A DNA stretch of 64,000 nucleotides from Desulfovibrio sp. A2 (lineage in GTDB: Bacteria > Desulfobacterota > Desulfovibrionia > Desulfovibrionales > Desulfovibrionaceae): NCBI RefSeq assembly GCF_000226255.1, contig NZ_AGFG01000008.1:26616-90615 (forward strand), given 5' to 3'. Of the stretch, positions 8,554 through 17,209 are shown one piece after another. Position 1 is the stretch's first letter. Every line of letters begins with the position of its first letter. The notes beneath the pieces were generated by a model. The model did not search any database and was not told the DNA's origin. It saw only the letters and a list, made by a program, of their open reading frames with translations. The position numbers and the translations under genes were made by a program.

Positions 8554-9657
8554 ATGAACAGCCAACGTTGCCACGAACGCATTCTTGCCATCATCTGCAG
8601 CGTGTTCGACGCGTATTCCGCCGTGCTCTTCCTGCCCGACGCCTCTGCCGGGGGCGACGGCGCGGACGATCTTTCGGCGGGCGCGGCCACGGCGGCGGCC
8701 ACCGCCGCGCTGGACCGCGACAACCAGTCGCATCGCCTTGCCGCCAGCTTCAGCCTGGGCGACATGGTGGACACTGGCACGGCCATCGCCCCGGGGCGCG
8801 GCCTGGTCGGCTGGATCATCCGCAACCGCGAGCCGCTGCTGGTCAACAACTTCGACCAGCGCCAGAGCCACCTTGGCTACTACCGCAGCAACGAGGAGGC
8901 CACCATCAAGGCCTTCATGGGCTGCCCGGTGCCGGGCGGCGGCGCGCTGTGCATCGACAGCAAGCGGCAGTACTCCTTTTCCGACAAGGACCAGAAGATC
9001 CTGCAACTGTTCGCCGACCTCATCTCGGGCGTCGAGGGCGTGGTCTGCCAGGGGGCCGGGCAGGCCAGCCTGACCCGCTACTACGCGGCGTTGCAGGTGG
9101 TCAGCGAGTTGCGCGGGCGCATCAGCCGCTGGCCGCAATTCCTGGCCGAATTCCTGCGTCTGATGGCCGAGGCCACCGGCTTCGACCACGCGCTGTTCGC
9201 CGCCCGCGACGGCGACGGGCAGAACTACATCCTGGAAGGCGAAAGCCGCCCCCTGCTGCTCGGCAAGGGCGACGCGCCCATGTACCCCATCGGCAACGGC
9301 ATCGTGGGCTGGGTGTTCCGCAACGACGCCCCGGTGTTCACCGAAGGCACCGACGGCGCGCCCATGGCCCCGCTGTTCGGCAAGGGGGCGCACATGCCCG
9401 CCTTCCAGTCGGTGATGTGCCTGCCGCTGATGATCAACAAGGTCACGCGCGGGGTGTTGTGCCTTGGCCACGGCGAGCCGCGCGTCATACCCGACGACCT
9501 GCGCGCCTTCACCCGCATGGCGGTGGACCATCTGGCGCTGTTCCTTGAGAACCTGTACCTCAAGAGCAGGCTGCGCGAACTGCTGCCAAAGGCGCGGCTG
9601 GAACGCCGCGTTCCCGCGCCCGCCCCGCACGCCGACCGCCCCGATACCGACGACTGA
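8554..9657 (+). CDS. Tandem GAF-domain protein upstream of mreB
   Basis: 367 aa from an ATG with AGGA nine bases upstream. Two GAF-type small-ligand sensory domains can be traced. The first is about residues 1-165, with GRGLVGWIIRNREPLLVNNF and ALCIDSKRQYSFSDKDQKILQLFADLI. The second is about 185-345, with GNGIVGWVFRNDAPVFTE, VMCLPLMINKVTRGVLCLGH and RAFTRMAVDHLALFLENLYL. No kinase, cyclase or DNA-binding domain is attached, so it would act as a stand-alone sensor or scaffold. It ends 24 bases before mreB and is probably co-transcribed with it, which suggests a link to cell-shape control. Confidence 0.75.
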   Translation: MNSQRCHERILAIICSVFDAYSAVLFLPDASAGGDGADDLSAGAATAAATAALDRDNQSHRLAASFSLGDMVDTGTAIAPGRGLVGWIIRNREPLLVNNFDQRQSHLGYYRSNEEATIKAFMGCPVPGGGALCIDSKRQYSFSDKDQKILQLFADLISGVEGVVCQGAGQASLTRYYAALQVVSELRGRISRWPQFLAEFLRLMAEATGFDHALFAARDGDGQNYILEGESRPLLLGKGDAPMYPIGNGIVGWVFRNDAPVFTEGTDGAPMAPLFGKGAHMPAFQSVMCLPLMINKVTRGVLCLGHGEPRVIPDDLRAFTRMAVDHLALFLENLYLKSRLRELLPKARLERRVPAPAPHADRPDTDD

Positions 9658-9681
9658 CACCGCAACCGCGAGAGCCACTAG

Positions 9682-10704
<1,023 letters not shown>

Positions 10705-10820
10705 GCGCTGCCCGGCGGCGGGGCAGCGGGCCGGGGCACGCCCGGCGACGCAGCGTGCCCGCATGCCACGCATCCGCGCCGCAGCCACAGGCGCGGCCAC
10801 GCCGCCCGCAACGAGTCATC

Positions 10821-11663
10821 ATGTCCTCCACGTCTTCATCCGTTCCCTCCGGCCAATCTTCGTCAGTTCCTGCCGACTGTGCCGCTTCCCCCTTTGCCGC
10901 GCAGCTGCCCCGCATTCTGGAGATCATCCGCGAAAGCGGCGCGCTGGTCATGGAGCACTGGCGCAAGCCGCGAAACATCCGGCTCAAGGGGCGCATCGAC
11001 CTTCTGACAGAAACTGACCTTGCCGTGGAAGCATTTCTCAAGGAGCGCTTGAAGGATGTGGCGCCCGATGCCACCTTCATGGCCGAGGAAAGCGCCACCT
11101 CGCGCGAGCCGCGCGGCACCTGCTGGATCATCGACCCCATCGACGGCACCACCAACTTCGCGCATTCGCTGCCCTTCGTGGCCACCTCGGTGGGCCTGTG
11201 GCACGAGGGCCGGGTGGAATTGGGCATCGTCAACGCGCCGGTGCTGGGGGAGTGCTTCTGGGCGGTGCGGGGCGGCGGGGCCTTTTGCAATGGCGATCCG
11301 CTGTCCGTTTCGGACCGCGCGCCGCTGGAGCAGGCGGTGGTGGCCACCGGCTTTCCCTACACCATTCAGGAAGACGTGGACACGGTGCTGGCCCGGCTGC
11401 GCAAGGCGCTGGTGACCACGCGGGGCGTGCGCCGCTGCGGGGCCGCCGCCATCGACCTGGCCTTCGTGGCCAGCGGCCGGTTCGACGCCTTCTACGAGGC
11501 GGACCTTAAGCCGTGGGATACGGCGGCGGGCTGGCTGCTGGTGGAGGAAGCTGGCGGGCGCGTGACCGGGTTTGACGGTGCGCCCTACGATTTCACCAAC
11601 GAGGGCATTCTGGCCAGCAATGGCCGGGTGCACGAGGCCATGCGCGAGGTGCTGGCGCTGTAA
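10821..11663 (+). CDS. Inositol monophosphatase family protein
   Basis: 280 aa, SuhB/IMPase fold: a Mg2+-dependent phosphatase acting on inositol-1-phosphate or related sugar phosphates or nucleotides. Metal-binding motifs are FMAEESATS (Glu near residue 90), CWIIDPIDGTTNFAHS (DPIDGTTN) and KPWDTAAGWLLVEEAGG at the C-terminus. Start chosen at 10821 (MSSTSSSVPSGQ); the ribosome-binding site is weak (ACGAG). The first 25 residues are Ser/Pro-rich. Substrate cannot be told from sequence alone; 3'(2'),5'-bisphosphate nucleotidase or histidinol phosphatase activities occur in the superfamily, but the motifs best match IMPase/SuhB. Confidence 0.85.
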   Translation: MSSTSSSVPSGQSSSVPADCAASPFAAQLPRILEIIRESGALVMEHWRKPRNIRLKGRIDLLTETDLAVEAFLKERLKDVAPDATFMAEESATSREPRGTCWIIDPIDGTTNFAHSLPFVATSVGLWHEGRVELGIVNAPVLGECFWAVRGGGAFCNGDPLSVSDRAPLEQAVVATGFPYTIQEDVDTVLARLRKALVTTRGVRRCGAAAIDLAFVASGRFDAFYEADLKPWDTAAGWLLVEEAGGRVTGFDGAPYDFTNEGILASNGRVHEAMREVLAL

Positions 11664-11730
11664 CCCGGCGACAAAACACACCAGTCATGAAGGCGGTTGG
11701 ACTCTTTCCCCGCCGCCGGAGGTTTCGCCG

Positions 11731-11810
11731 GGTCAGGCCGCATCAGGCCGCATCAGGCCGCATCAGGCCGCATCAGGCCGGAGCGGGCCGGAGCGGGCCG
11801 GAGCGGAGCG
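11731..11810. repeat. Decamer tandem repeat array (8 units)
   Basis: Eight head-to-tail 10-bp units: one GGTCAGGCCG, four identical CATCAGGCCG (11741-11780), two GAGCGGGCCG and one GAGCGGAGCG. The array sits between the stops of the convergent inositol-phosphatase and Nudix genes. Period 10 matches one DNA helical turn. No coding frame or hairpin terminator explains it. Copy number is likely to vary between strains. Confidence 0.9.
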
Positions 11811-11870
11811 GACGAGGGCGGACCGAGGCGGTCCAAGAAGGCTGGTTGGTCCCGCGGGACCGGGCGGACG

Positions 11871-12581
11871 TCAGGCCAGCCCCTCCCACGCCGCATCGGT
11901 GTCGGGGCAGGGGACGGGCATGTCGCGGAACACGTCGCCGCGTTCCGTGGCCCAGACCAGCGCGGGGGTCAGCATGTCCCGAAAATGTTCAAGCAGCGCA
12001 TTAAGTTCGTCGGCATCCACGAACATGCCGTCGGCCACCTCGTCCGGATTGGGGCGTGGGGTCTCTGCCGTTGGCCCGGCGGCATAGAGGGTAATGTGGG
12101 CGAAGCCCGTTTCCTCGGAGGCGGGCACCTCGGCCCGGCGCACCAGCCGCACGGCCGTGATGCCCAGTTCCTCGCGCAGTTCGCGCTGGGCCGCGTCCTC
12201 GCGCGCCTCGCCAGCCCGCACGTGCCCGGTGGCCGAAAGATCCCACCTGCCGGGGTAAAGGTGCTTGGTCGCCCCGCGTTTCTGCAGGTAGATGCGCCCC
12301 TTGGTGTCGTGCAGCATCACCAGCACCACCCGGTGGCGCAGGGTTTGGCGGCGTGCTTCGGTGATGGGCATGACCATCAGCGGCCGGTCGCGTTCATCCG
12401 TGATTTCAAGGTATTCGACGCCCTCTGCGGGGGGGGCGTCGTCCCTGGCGGCACGGCGCATGGCACCGCGGCCGCGTGGCCGGGGGCGCGACGTTTTGCC
12501 GTGCCCCTGGCCGGGTTGCGGCCTGGGGCGGCGCAGCCCGGCGGCATCGTCCGCAGAACGTGAAGGAGGGCGCTTGCCCAT
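11871..12581 (-). CDS. Nudix hydrolase
   Basis: 236 aa. A perfect Nudix box (G-x5-E-x7-R-E-U-x-E-E-x-G-U) is read at GHVRAGEAREDAAQ continuing RELREELGI, near residue 125. QKRGATKHLYPGRWDLSATG before it resembles the YfcD/IDI-like subgroup that hydrolyses nucleoside-diphosphate-X compounds. The first 40 residues are Arg/Pro-rich and basic. Start at 12581 has GGAG five bases upstream; a later ATG at 12461 has no ribosome-binding site. Remarkably, this start codon overlaps the start of rimI on the other strand. Substrate unknown. Confidence 0.85.
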   Translation of the reverse strand: MGKRPPSRSADDAAGLRRPRPQPGQGHGKTSRPRPRGRGAMRRAARDDAPPAEGVEYLEITDERDRPLMVMPITEARRQTLRHRVVLVMLHDTKGRIYLQKRGATKHLYPGRWDLSATGHVRAGEAREDAAQRELREELGITAVRLVRRAEVPASEETGFAHITLYAAGPTAETPRPNPDEVADGMFVDADELNALLEHFRDMLTPALVWATERGDVFRDMPVPCPDTDAAWEGLA

Positions 12582-13137
12582 GCAGTCTCCTGAGTGTCCC
12601 TGTTCCGGCGCGGCGCAGCGCGCGGCGCGGCCGGAGTTCTTCCGCCTGGGCCCCGGCGATATCGCCGAGGTGGCGGAACTGGAGCGCCAGTGCTTTTCCA
12701 CCCCGTGGAGCGAAGAGCAGTTCCGCCTGGCGTTCGAGCGCAAGGTGTTTTCGGTGTTCGGTCTGCGCGACGCGGGCCGCCTTGCGGCGTACGTGGCCGT
12801 GTACCACCTGGCGGGTGAACTGGAAATACTGAACGTGGCCGTGCACCCCGACGCCCGGCGGCGCGGGCTGGGGCGGCGGCTGCTGGCCATCCTGTTGCAA
12901 GTGGGCGCCAAAATGGGCATACATAGGGCCGTGCTTGAGGTCCGCACCGGCAATGCCCCGGCCATCGGCCTGTACACCGGGCTGGGGTTCACCCGCGCGG
13001 GCGTGCGGCCGCACTATTACGGTGACACCGGCGAAGACGCCATCATCTACGAATGCGACCTGACCGATTGGGCCAGCCGCGACCCCGGTTGCTGCCCTGC
13101 GGCGTCCACGACGCCAACGGACCCCGGCGCGGACTGA
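12580..13137 (+). CDS. rimI: Ribosomal protein S18-alanine N-acetyltransferase (GNAT)
   Basis: 185 aa GNAT acetyltransferase of the RimI type, acetylating the N-terminal alanine of ribosomal protein S18. Evidence: VAELERQCFSTPWSEEQF near the start, the acetyl-CoA loop VHPDARRRGLGRRLL (R-x-x-G-x-G), EVRTGNAPAIGLYTGLGF and RPHYYGDTGEDAIIYECDL, all typical of RimI. AAGGAGG lies ten bases before the ATG. The start codon overlaps that of the divergent Nudix gene. The 20 C-terminal residues (Pro/Thr-rich) are extra. tpiA follows 130 bases downstream. Confidence 0.88.
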   Translation: MQSPECPCSGAAQRAARPEFFRLGPGDIAEVAELERQCFSTPWSEEQFRLAFERKVFSVFGLRDAGRLAAYVAVYHLAGELEILNVAVHPDARRRGLGRRLLAILLQVGAKMGIHRAVLEVRTGNAPAIGLYTGLGFTRAGVRPHYYGDTGEDAIIYECDLTDWASRDPGCCPAASTTPTDPGAD

Positions 13138-13267
13138 TTTCCGCCGTCGGCTTCCGCGCAGCGTACCGGAGGCCGCCTGCGGGCCGCGCGCCTGCAGGGG
13201 GTTCGGGGCTGCGCAGGCATTTGCCCCGCGTTTGCAAACTTTCACGCCACACCGCCCGGAGACCCGC

Positions 13268-14023
13268 ATGAAGAAGCTCATGGCCGCCAATTGGAAGATG
13301 TACAAGACCGCCGGTGAGGCGCGCACCACCGCCGCCTCGTTGGCGGCGCTGACGGCCGACGCCCTGCCGGACGACCGCGAGGTGCTCGTCTTTCCTCCGT
13401 TCACGGCGCTTTCTTCCGTAGGCGACGCATTGCGCCACGCACCGGGTTTTTCCGTGGGCGGGCAGGACGTGTACCCGGCGGCCGAAGGGGCTTTCACCGG
13501 CGAGATTTCACCCGCCATGCTGCTGGATTGCGGGTGCGGGTGGGTGCTGACGGGCCATTCCGAACGCCGCCACGTCATCGGCGAAACCGACGAACTGGTG
13601 GGCCGGAAGACCGCGTTCAGTCTGGCCGCGGGCCTGAAGGTGGTGCTGTGCATCGGCGAGACCATCGAAGAGCGCGAGGCAGGGCGCCTGGCCGAGGTGC
13701 TGGAGCGCCAGCTGGCCACCGGCCTTGCCGGGGTGAAGGCGGACGCCGTGCCCGAAGCCATCGCCGTGGCCTACGAGCCCGTGTGGGCCATCGGCACGGG
13801 CAAGGTGGCCGGTCCGCCGGAAATCATCGACGCCCATGCCAAGGTGCGCCAGTTGCTGGTGTCCCGCTTTGGCGAGGCGGGCAGGGCAGTGCGCATCCTC
13901 TACGGGGGCAGCGTCAAGCCCGAGAACGCCCGTGAAATCATTGCCCTTGACAATGTGGACGGTGTCTTGGTAGGAGGCGCTTCTTTGCAGGCTGACTCGT
14001 TCAGCCGCATCATTTTGGCGTAA
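13268..14023 (+). CDS. tpiA: Triosephosphate isomerase
   Basis: 251 aa, standard length for this TIM-barrel enzyme interconverting dihydroxyacetone phosphate and glyceraldehyde-3-phosphate. N-terminal AANWKMYKT carries the substrate-binding Asn and catalytic Lys; GHSERRHVIGE carries the catalytic His; AYEPVWAIGTGK carries the catalytic Glu and loop 6; YGGSVKPEN and LVGGASL bind phosphate. The ATG at 13268 has GGAG seven bases upstream. secG starts 38 bases after its stop, the common tpiA-secG arrangement. Confidence 0.96.
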   Translation: MKKLMAANWKMYKTAGEARTTAASLAALTADALPDDREVLVFPPFTALSSVGDALRHAPGFSVGGQDVYPAAEGAFTGEISPAMLLDCGCGWVLTGHSERRHVIGETDELVGRKTAFSLAAGLKVVLCIGETIEEREAGRLAEVLERQLATGLAGVKADAVPEAIAVAYEPVWAIGTGKVAGPPEIIDAHAKVRQLLVSRFGEAGRAVRILYGGSVKPENAREIIALDNVDGVLVGGASLQADSFSRIILA

Positions 14024-14061
14024 GCCGCGCCACGGCGCGGAGTTTCGACAAGGAGAGTACG

Positions 14062-14400
14062 GTGCAGACCCTGATCCTGACCCTGCATGTGGTCGCGTGT
14101 CTTGCCCTGATCGTGCTGGTGCTGCTGCAGTCCGGCAAGGAAGGCATGGGCGTGATCTTCGGCGGCGGCAACACCTCGCTGTTCGGCAGCACTGGCGCCG
14201 GCGGCATGCTTGCCAAGCTGACCGCGTTTCTGGCGGTCCTGTTCATCATCACGTCGCTGTCGTACAACGTGCTCACCAGCAGCCGCAAATCCGACGATTC
14301 GGCCATTCTGGACGTGAAGCTGGAAGACGTGCAGCCCGCCCCGACTGCGCCGGCCGCTCCGGCTCCCGCTGCTCCGCAGACCGAGCAGAAGTCCAACTAG
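14062..14400 (+). CDS. secG: Preprotein translocase subunit SecG
   Basis: 112 aa small subunit of the SecYEG protein-export channel. Two transmembrane helices: residues about 3-23 (LILTLHVVACLALIVLVLLQ) and about 52-72 (LTAFLAVLFIITSLSYNVL). They are joined by the conserved loop SGKEGMGVIFGGGNTSLFGS. The Ala/Pro-rich tail is typical. Start is a GTG with AAGGAG seven bases upstream. It lies 38 bases behind tpiA and 36 bases before tRNA-Leu. Confidence 0.95.
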   Translation: MQTLILTLHVVACLALIVLVLLQSGKEGMGVIFGGGNTSLFGSTGAGGMLAKLTAFLAVLFIITSLSYNVLTSSRKSDDSAILDVKLEDVQPAPTAPAAPAPAAPQTEQKSN

Positions 14401-14436
14401 CAGTGCATGTTTCGGCGCGCCTTGCGCCAACCCCGT

Positions 14437-14523
14437 GCCGAGGTGGTGGAATTGGTAGACACGCTATCTTGAGGGGGTAGTGGGAGAAATCCTGTAAGGG
14501 TTCGAGTCCCTTCCTCGGCACCA
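14437..14523 (+). tRNA. tRNA-Leu (anticodon GAG)
   Basis: 87 nt with encoded CCA. Acceptor stem GCCGAGG pairs with CCTCGGC. The anticodon stem CTATC/GGTAG (one T-G pair) holds loop TTGAGGG, giving anticodon GAG. A long variable arm (class II) and T-arm GGGTTCGAGTCCC confirm leucine. Confidence 0.97.
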
Positions 14524-14540
14524 TAACGCACAGGCGCGCG

Positions 14541-14567
14541 GCAAAGGCCCTTTCGGGGCCTTTTCTC
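14541..14567 (+). terminator. Rho-independent terminator after tRNA-Leu
   Basis: Hairpin AAAGGCCC / GGGGCCTTT with loop TTTC, followed by TTTTCTCGTTT, ends the tpiA-secG-tRNA unit. It also faces the convergent binding-protein gene. Confidence 0.8.
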
Positions 14568-14685
14568 GTTTCTGCGGGCGGAACGGGCCTGCCGCATGCC
14601 GGGGAGTGCGACGGGCAGGTGGAGCCGGGGTGCCTTGCGTGGCGCAGGGCGTGACATCCAGGTTGCCGCCGGTGCGGGCGCGATT

Positions 14686-15510
14686 TCAAGGCACGGGCGT
14701 GTCGGCGCGGGGGCAGTTGCGCTCCTCCGGGAACGATCCGGGCGGAAAGTACGCGGCATACGGGCGCACGATGCGTGCAAGGTCGCTGCCGCCCGGCACG
14801 CCGCCGTTGCAGCGCAGGTCGTCCAGCGTGGATTGCAGACGGGCCAGCAGCACATCGTCCGCCGACGGGTTGAAGGCCATGTACAGGTCGAATCGTTCCA
14901 GCACCATGGAGACGGTGTACGCGGTACTGTCGATGTCGCCCTGCTGCATCATGTAGAAGGTGGAGTGGATGTTGAACGCCAGCACGTCCACCCGTCCGGC
15001 GGTGAGCATGCGCACGGCGTCCGCCGGGGTGGTGGCGGAGTGCAGCGATTCCTGCGGCACGCCCTTTTCGAGCAGCAGCTGTTCCCCCACCGTGTTGCGC
15101 ACCGTGCCGATGCGCAGGCCGCGCAGGTCGCTCCACTGGCGGGGGGCCATCCTGCTTTCCTTGCGGACGATGGTGCCCACGGTCACCCGCATGATGGGCC
15201 CCACCCACTTGAACAATCCTTCGCGCTCCGGAGTGCGTGCGGTGCTGAACAGCAGGGCGTCGGGCGTTCCCTGGGCCTGGTGGAACGCCCTGGCCCAGGG
15301 CAGGACGCGGATGTCCCCTGGGTTCACGGGGGTGCCGGTACGCGCCAGCACGGTGGTGACGATGTCCACTCCCGGCCCGCGCGGCAGACCGTCCTGAAGG
15401 TAGTTGAAGGGTGGCAGGTTTTCGGTGAGCAGGGTGAAGGCCCGGGAAGGGAGCGGGCATGTGAGGAAAAGTATCCAGGCGGCAAGGCCCGCCAGCAGCG
15501 CGCGGGCCAT
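14686..15510 (-). CDS. Periplasmic amino-acid-type substrate-binding protein
   Basis: 274 aa from the ATG at 15510. A signal peptide is visible (MARALLAGLAAWILFLTCPL then PSRA|FTLL). The mature part fits the SBP family 3 / PBPb fold: TLLTENLPPFNYLQDG, LPWARAFHQAQGTPDALLFS, LRGLRIGTVRNTVGEQLL, DVLAFNIHSTFYM. Such proteins feed ABC uptake systems or act as sensors, but no permease or ATPase gene is adjacent. Upstream in-frame starts at 15606 and 15630 would add a 32-40 residue polar leader before the signal peptide and have no clear ribosome-binding site. Ligand unknown. Confidence 0.75.
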   Translation of the reverse strand: MARALLAGLAAWILFLTCPLPSRAFTLLTENLPPFNYLQDGLPRGPGVDIVTTVLARTGTPVNPGDIRVLPWARAFHQAQGTPDALLFSTARTPEREGLFKWVGPIMRVTVGTIVRKESRMAPRQWSDLRGLRIGTVRNTVGEQLLLEKGVPQESLHSATTPADAVRMLTAGRVDVLAFNIHSTFYMMQQGDIDSTAYTVSMVLERFDLYMAFNPSADDVLLARLQSTLDDLRCNGGVPGGSDLARIVRPYAAYFPPGSFPEERNCPRADTPVP

Positions 15511-15674
15511 GGCGGACGCCGGGGACGGGGCGGGCGTGCGTGGCGTTTGCCGCGCAGTGGCGTTGCAGCGGGACAAGACGGTGGTGGCGTGGGCGGTGTG
15601 TGACATACCGTCGACTGCCTGAGGAAACATGTTGTCAGGACCGGGTGCGGCTGCCGGACCTGGGCGGCGATGCG

Positions 15675-15706
15675 CCGAAAAAACAGCCGTATGTAAATGG
15701 CTGTTT
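15675..15706 (-). terminator. Leftward Rho-independent terminator
   Basis: AAACAGCC (15681-15688) and GGCTGTTT (15699-15706) form a hairpin followed on the minus strand by a T6 run. It would end the transcript of the small zinc-ribbon gene at 15897-16061. The rest of the 386 bases between that gene and the binding-protein gene shows nothing else clear. Confidence 0.75.
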
Positions 15707-15896
15707 ACATATGTCTAGCGGTGCTTGGGGGACAGGTCAATGCTGGATGCCCCTGCATACGGGTGGGGGGCAATAGGGAGCGGCTGGGGGATGCCACACC
15801 CGCCCGCCGGGGATGGCCGCAGAGGTGTCCGGCGGCCCGCCGCATGAGGTGGCGACGGGCCGCGTCCGTGTACCCTCCGGGCTGCACGCGGGCAAC

Positions 15897-16061
15897 CTAG
15901 TTCAGGCGGTTGATGTCGAGGGGGGCGCCGCAGCAGGGGCAGGTGTCCACCCGCTTGCCGCTGAAGCAGGTGCCGGCGAAGAACAGGGTGCGGAACTTGC
16001 GCTCGATGGAACTGTACAGAACCCAGAGCTGGTGGCCGCAGGTGCAGAAACGCTGTTGCAT
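15897..16061 (-). CDS. Small CxC...CPCC zinc-ribbon protein, 54 aa
   Basis: 54 aa from an ATG with AGGAG seven bases upstream. Two cysteine clusters, RFCTCGHQ at the start and DTCPCCGAPLDINRLN at the end, could bind one zinc ion; between them is an aromatic, basic stretch. An isolated cysteine also occurs mid-protein. No family recognised. The promoter region (16106-16123) overlaps an 18-bp operator identical to that in front of the neighbouring CI-type repressor, so this gene is probably repressed by it and released when that repressor is inactivated. A terminator follows at 15675-15706. Confidence 0.65.
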   Translation of the reverse strand: MQQRFCTCGHQLWVLYSSIERKFRTLFFAGTCFSGKRVDTCPCCGAPLDINRLN

Positions 16062-16105
16062 GACGGTCTCCTTGGCGGTGTTGTTGTGAACGCCGCCGCA
16101 CTGAA

Positions 16106-16123
16106 TGTTTATAAAAGTGAACA
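16106..16123. promoter_or_regulatory. Operator copy 2 (zinc-ribbon gene promoter)
   Basis: TGTTTATAAAAGTGAACA, an imperfect palindrome (TGTT.A...T.AACA). It contains TTTATAAA, usable as a -10 box (TATAAA) in the leftward direction, 45 bases upstream of the zinc-ribbon start. The exact reverse complement occurs at 16986-17003. Confidence 0.75.
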
Positions 16124-16142
16124 TGGCGGACAAAAAAAATAC

Positions 16143-16901
16143 CTACCCAATCTCGCGGCACAGCCAGACAACCCGGCCGATGACGCGGAACTGCTCCAGT
16201 TCGTCGCCGCGCACCCGGATGGGCGAGTACGCCGGGTTGTCGCTGACCAGGGCAAGGCCGTCTGGCGTGCGCATGATACGCTTGACCAGCACGGCGTCTT
16301 CCAGGCCCACGGCGTACACTTGGCCGAAGCGCATTTCTTCGGTGGAGCGGTCCACCAGCACGGTGTCGCCGTCGCGGATTTCCGGTTCCATGCTGTCGCC
16401 CACCACATCCATGAGCACCATGGCGGAAGGGGTGCCCTTGCGCGACAGCCAGGCATGCGCGAAGGGCTGGCCGCCCACGGGCATGGCCTGCACCTCGAAC
16501 GAGCCGCCCCCGGCGCTGAGCCGGGCGCGCACCTTGGGCACCATGTGCACGGCGGGGGGCAGATCGGCGAGGGGAGGCGCGGGCATGGACGGACGCAGCG
16601 AAGGCGTGCGCCCGGATTCTGTGGCCAGGCCACCGGCGGAACGGGCGGCGTTGCCGGCAGCGGAAACGGCCCCGGCAAGCGGGGCGGGGCGGGCCGAGCC
16701 ACGGCCGTATTCCAGCCAGTCTGGCGAGATGCCGTACACGCGCGACAGCCGCAGAATCCACTTCTGGGGAATGGCGTCGCGGTTCTTGGCCTGGGTGATG
16801 GCGCTGCGGTTCACCCCCAGAACGCGGGCAAGGGCCTGCTGGGTGGTGATGTCCGTGCCCTGCATGACCCGGGCGAAGAAGGTGTCGAAGGCGTCCGGCA
16901 T
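16143..16901 (-). CDS. CI-like repressor with S24 self-cleavage domain
   Basis: 252 aa. The N-terminal helix-turn-helix is of the phage CI-repressor type (residues ~1-65: TTQQALARVLGVNRSAITQA, then GISPDWLEYGRG), followed by an Ala/Pro-rich linker. The C-terminal S24 (LexA/CI) peptidase domain has the nucleophile in MDVVGDSMEPEIRDGDTVLVD and the Lys base in DAVLVKRIMRTPDG. Such repressors are inactivated by RecA-stimulated self-cleavage after DNA damage. Start at 16901 has AGGA seven bases upstream; an ATG at 16931 is possible. Identical inverted operators flank the gene: 16986-17003 overlaps its own probable -10 (autoregulation), and 16106-16123 lies before the zinc-ribbon gene. No other phage genes are near. 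Confidence 0.85.
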   Translation of the reverse strand: MPDAFDTFFARVMQGTDITTQQALARVLGVNRSAITQAKNRDAIPQKWILRLSRVYGISPDWLEYGRGSARPAPLAGAVSAAGNAARSAGGLATESGRTPSLRPSMPAPPLADLPPAVHMVPKVRARLSAGGGSFEVQAMPVGGQPFAHAWLSRKGTPSAMVLMDVVGDSMEPEIRDGDTVLVDRSTEEMRFGQVYAVGLEDAVLVKRIMRTPDGLALVSDNPAYSPIRVRGDELEQFRVIGRVVWLCREIG

Positions 16902-16985
16902 GGTGGTGTCCTGCTGGAGGTGGTGCGGCATCCGTCACGGTCGCCCGCTCTGGCCGTCCTGACCATGTTTGCGTTTCGGGCGTTG

Positions 16986-17003
16986 TGTTCACTTTTATAA
17001 ACA
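16986..17003. promoter_or_regulatory. Operator copy 1 (repressor promoter)
   Basis: TGTTCACTTTTATAAACA, the exact reverse complement of the copy at 16106. On the minus strand it covers a TATAAA -10 box with a TTGCAT -35 about 18 bases upstream. Transcription would start roughly 70-80 bases before the repressor ATG at 16901. Confidence 0.75.
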
Positions 17004-17116
17004 AGATTCCGTGCGCGATGCAAGCGGAAAAAACACGGCAGCGCGAGAATTCTGTTCTTGAGTGTTATTTCAGGTGGATAGGTGGGCGCGTGATGCTCCT
17101 TTTTGCCCAGCAACGC

Positions 17117-17138
17117 GAAAGGGGCCCCGGAGGGCCCC
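17117..17138 (-). terminator. Possible terminator after lysA
   Basis: Hairpin GGGGCCC / GGGCCCC with CGGA loop (17121-17138). On the minus strand it is followed only by TTTCG, so it is a weak but plausible end of the long leftward operon that finishes with lysA (stop at 17210). Confidence 0.5.
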
Positions 17139-17209
17139 CGATTGTCGTTCGATGTCGATGACGGCGTTGCGCTGATGGCGTTGCTTCGCGCCGTTGCGTA
17201 CGCTGCCGG

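Noticed and set aside
11731..11810. CRISPR array
   Set aside because: The 10-bp units are contiguous with no spacers and no cas genes are near.
16106..17003. The inverted 18-mers as terminal repeats of a mobile element
   Set aside because: No transposase, no target-site duplication, and both copies coincide with promoter -10 boxes; an operator role fits better.
15715..17004. Frames on both strands starting MFIKVN
   Set aside because: The shared start comes only from translating the inverted 18-bp operators; the remainder is antisense to the repressor and zinc-ribbon genes.
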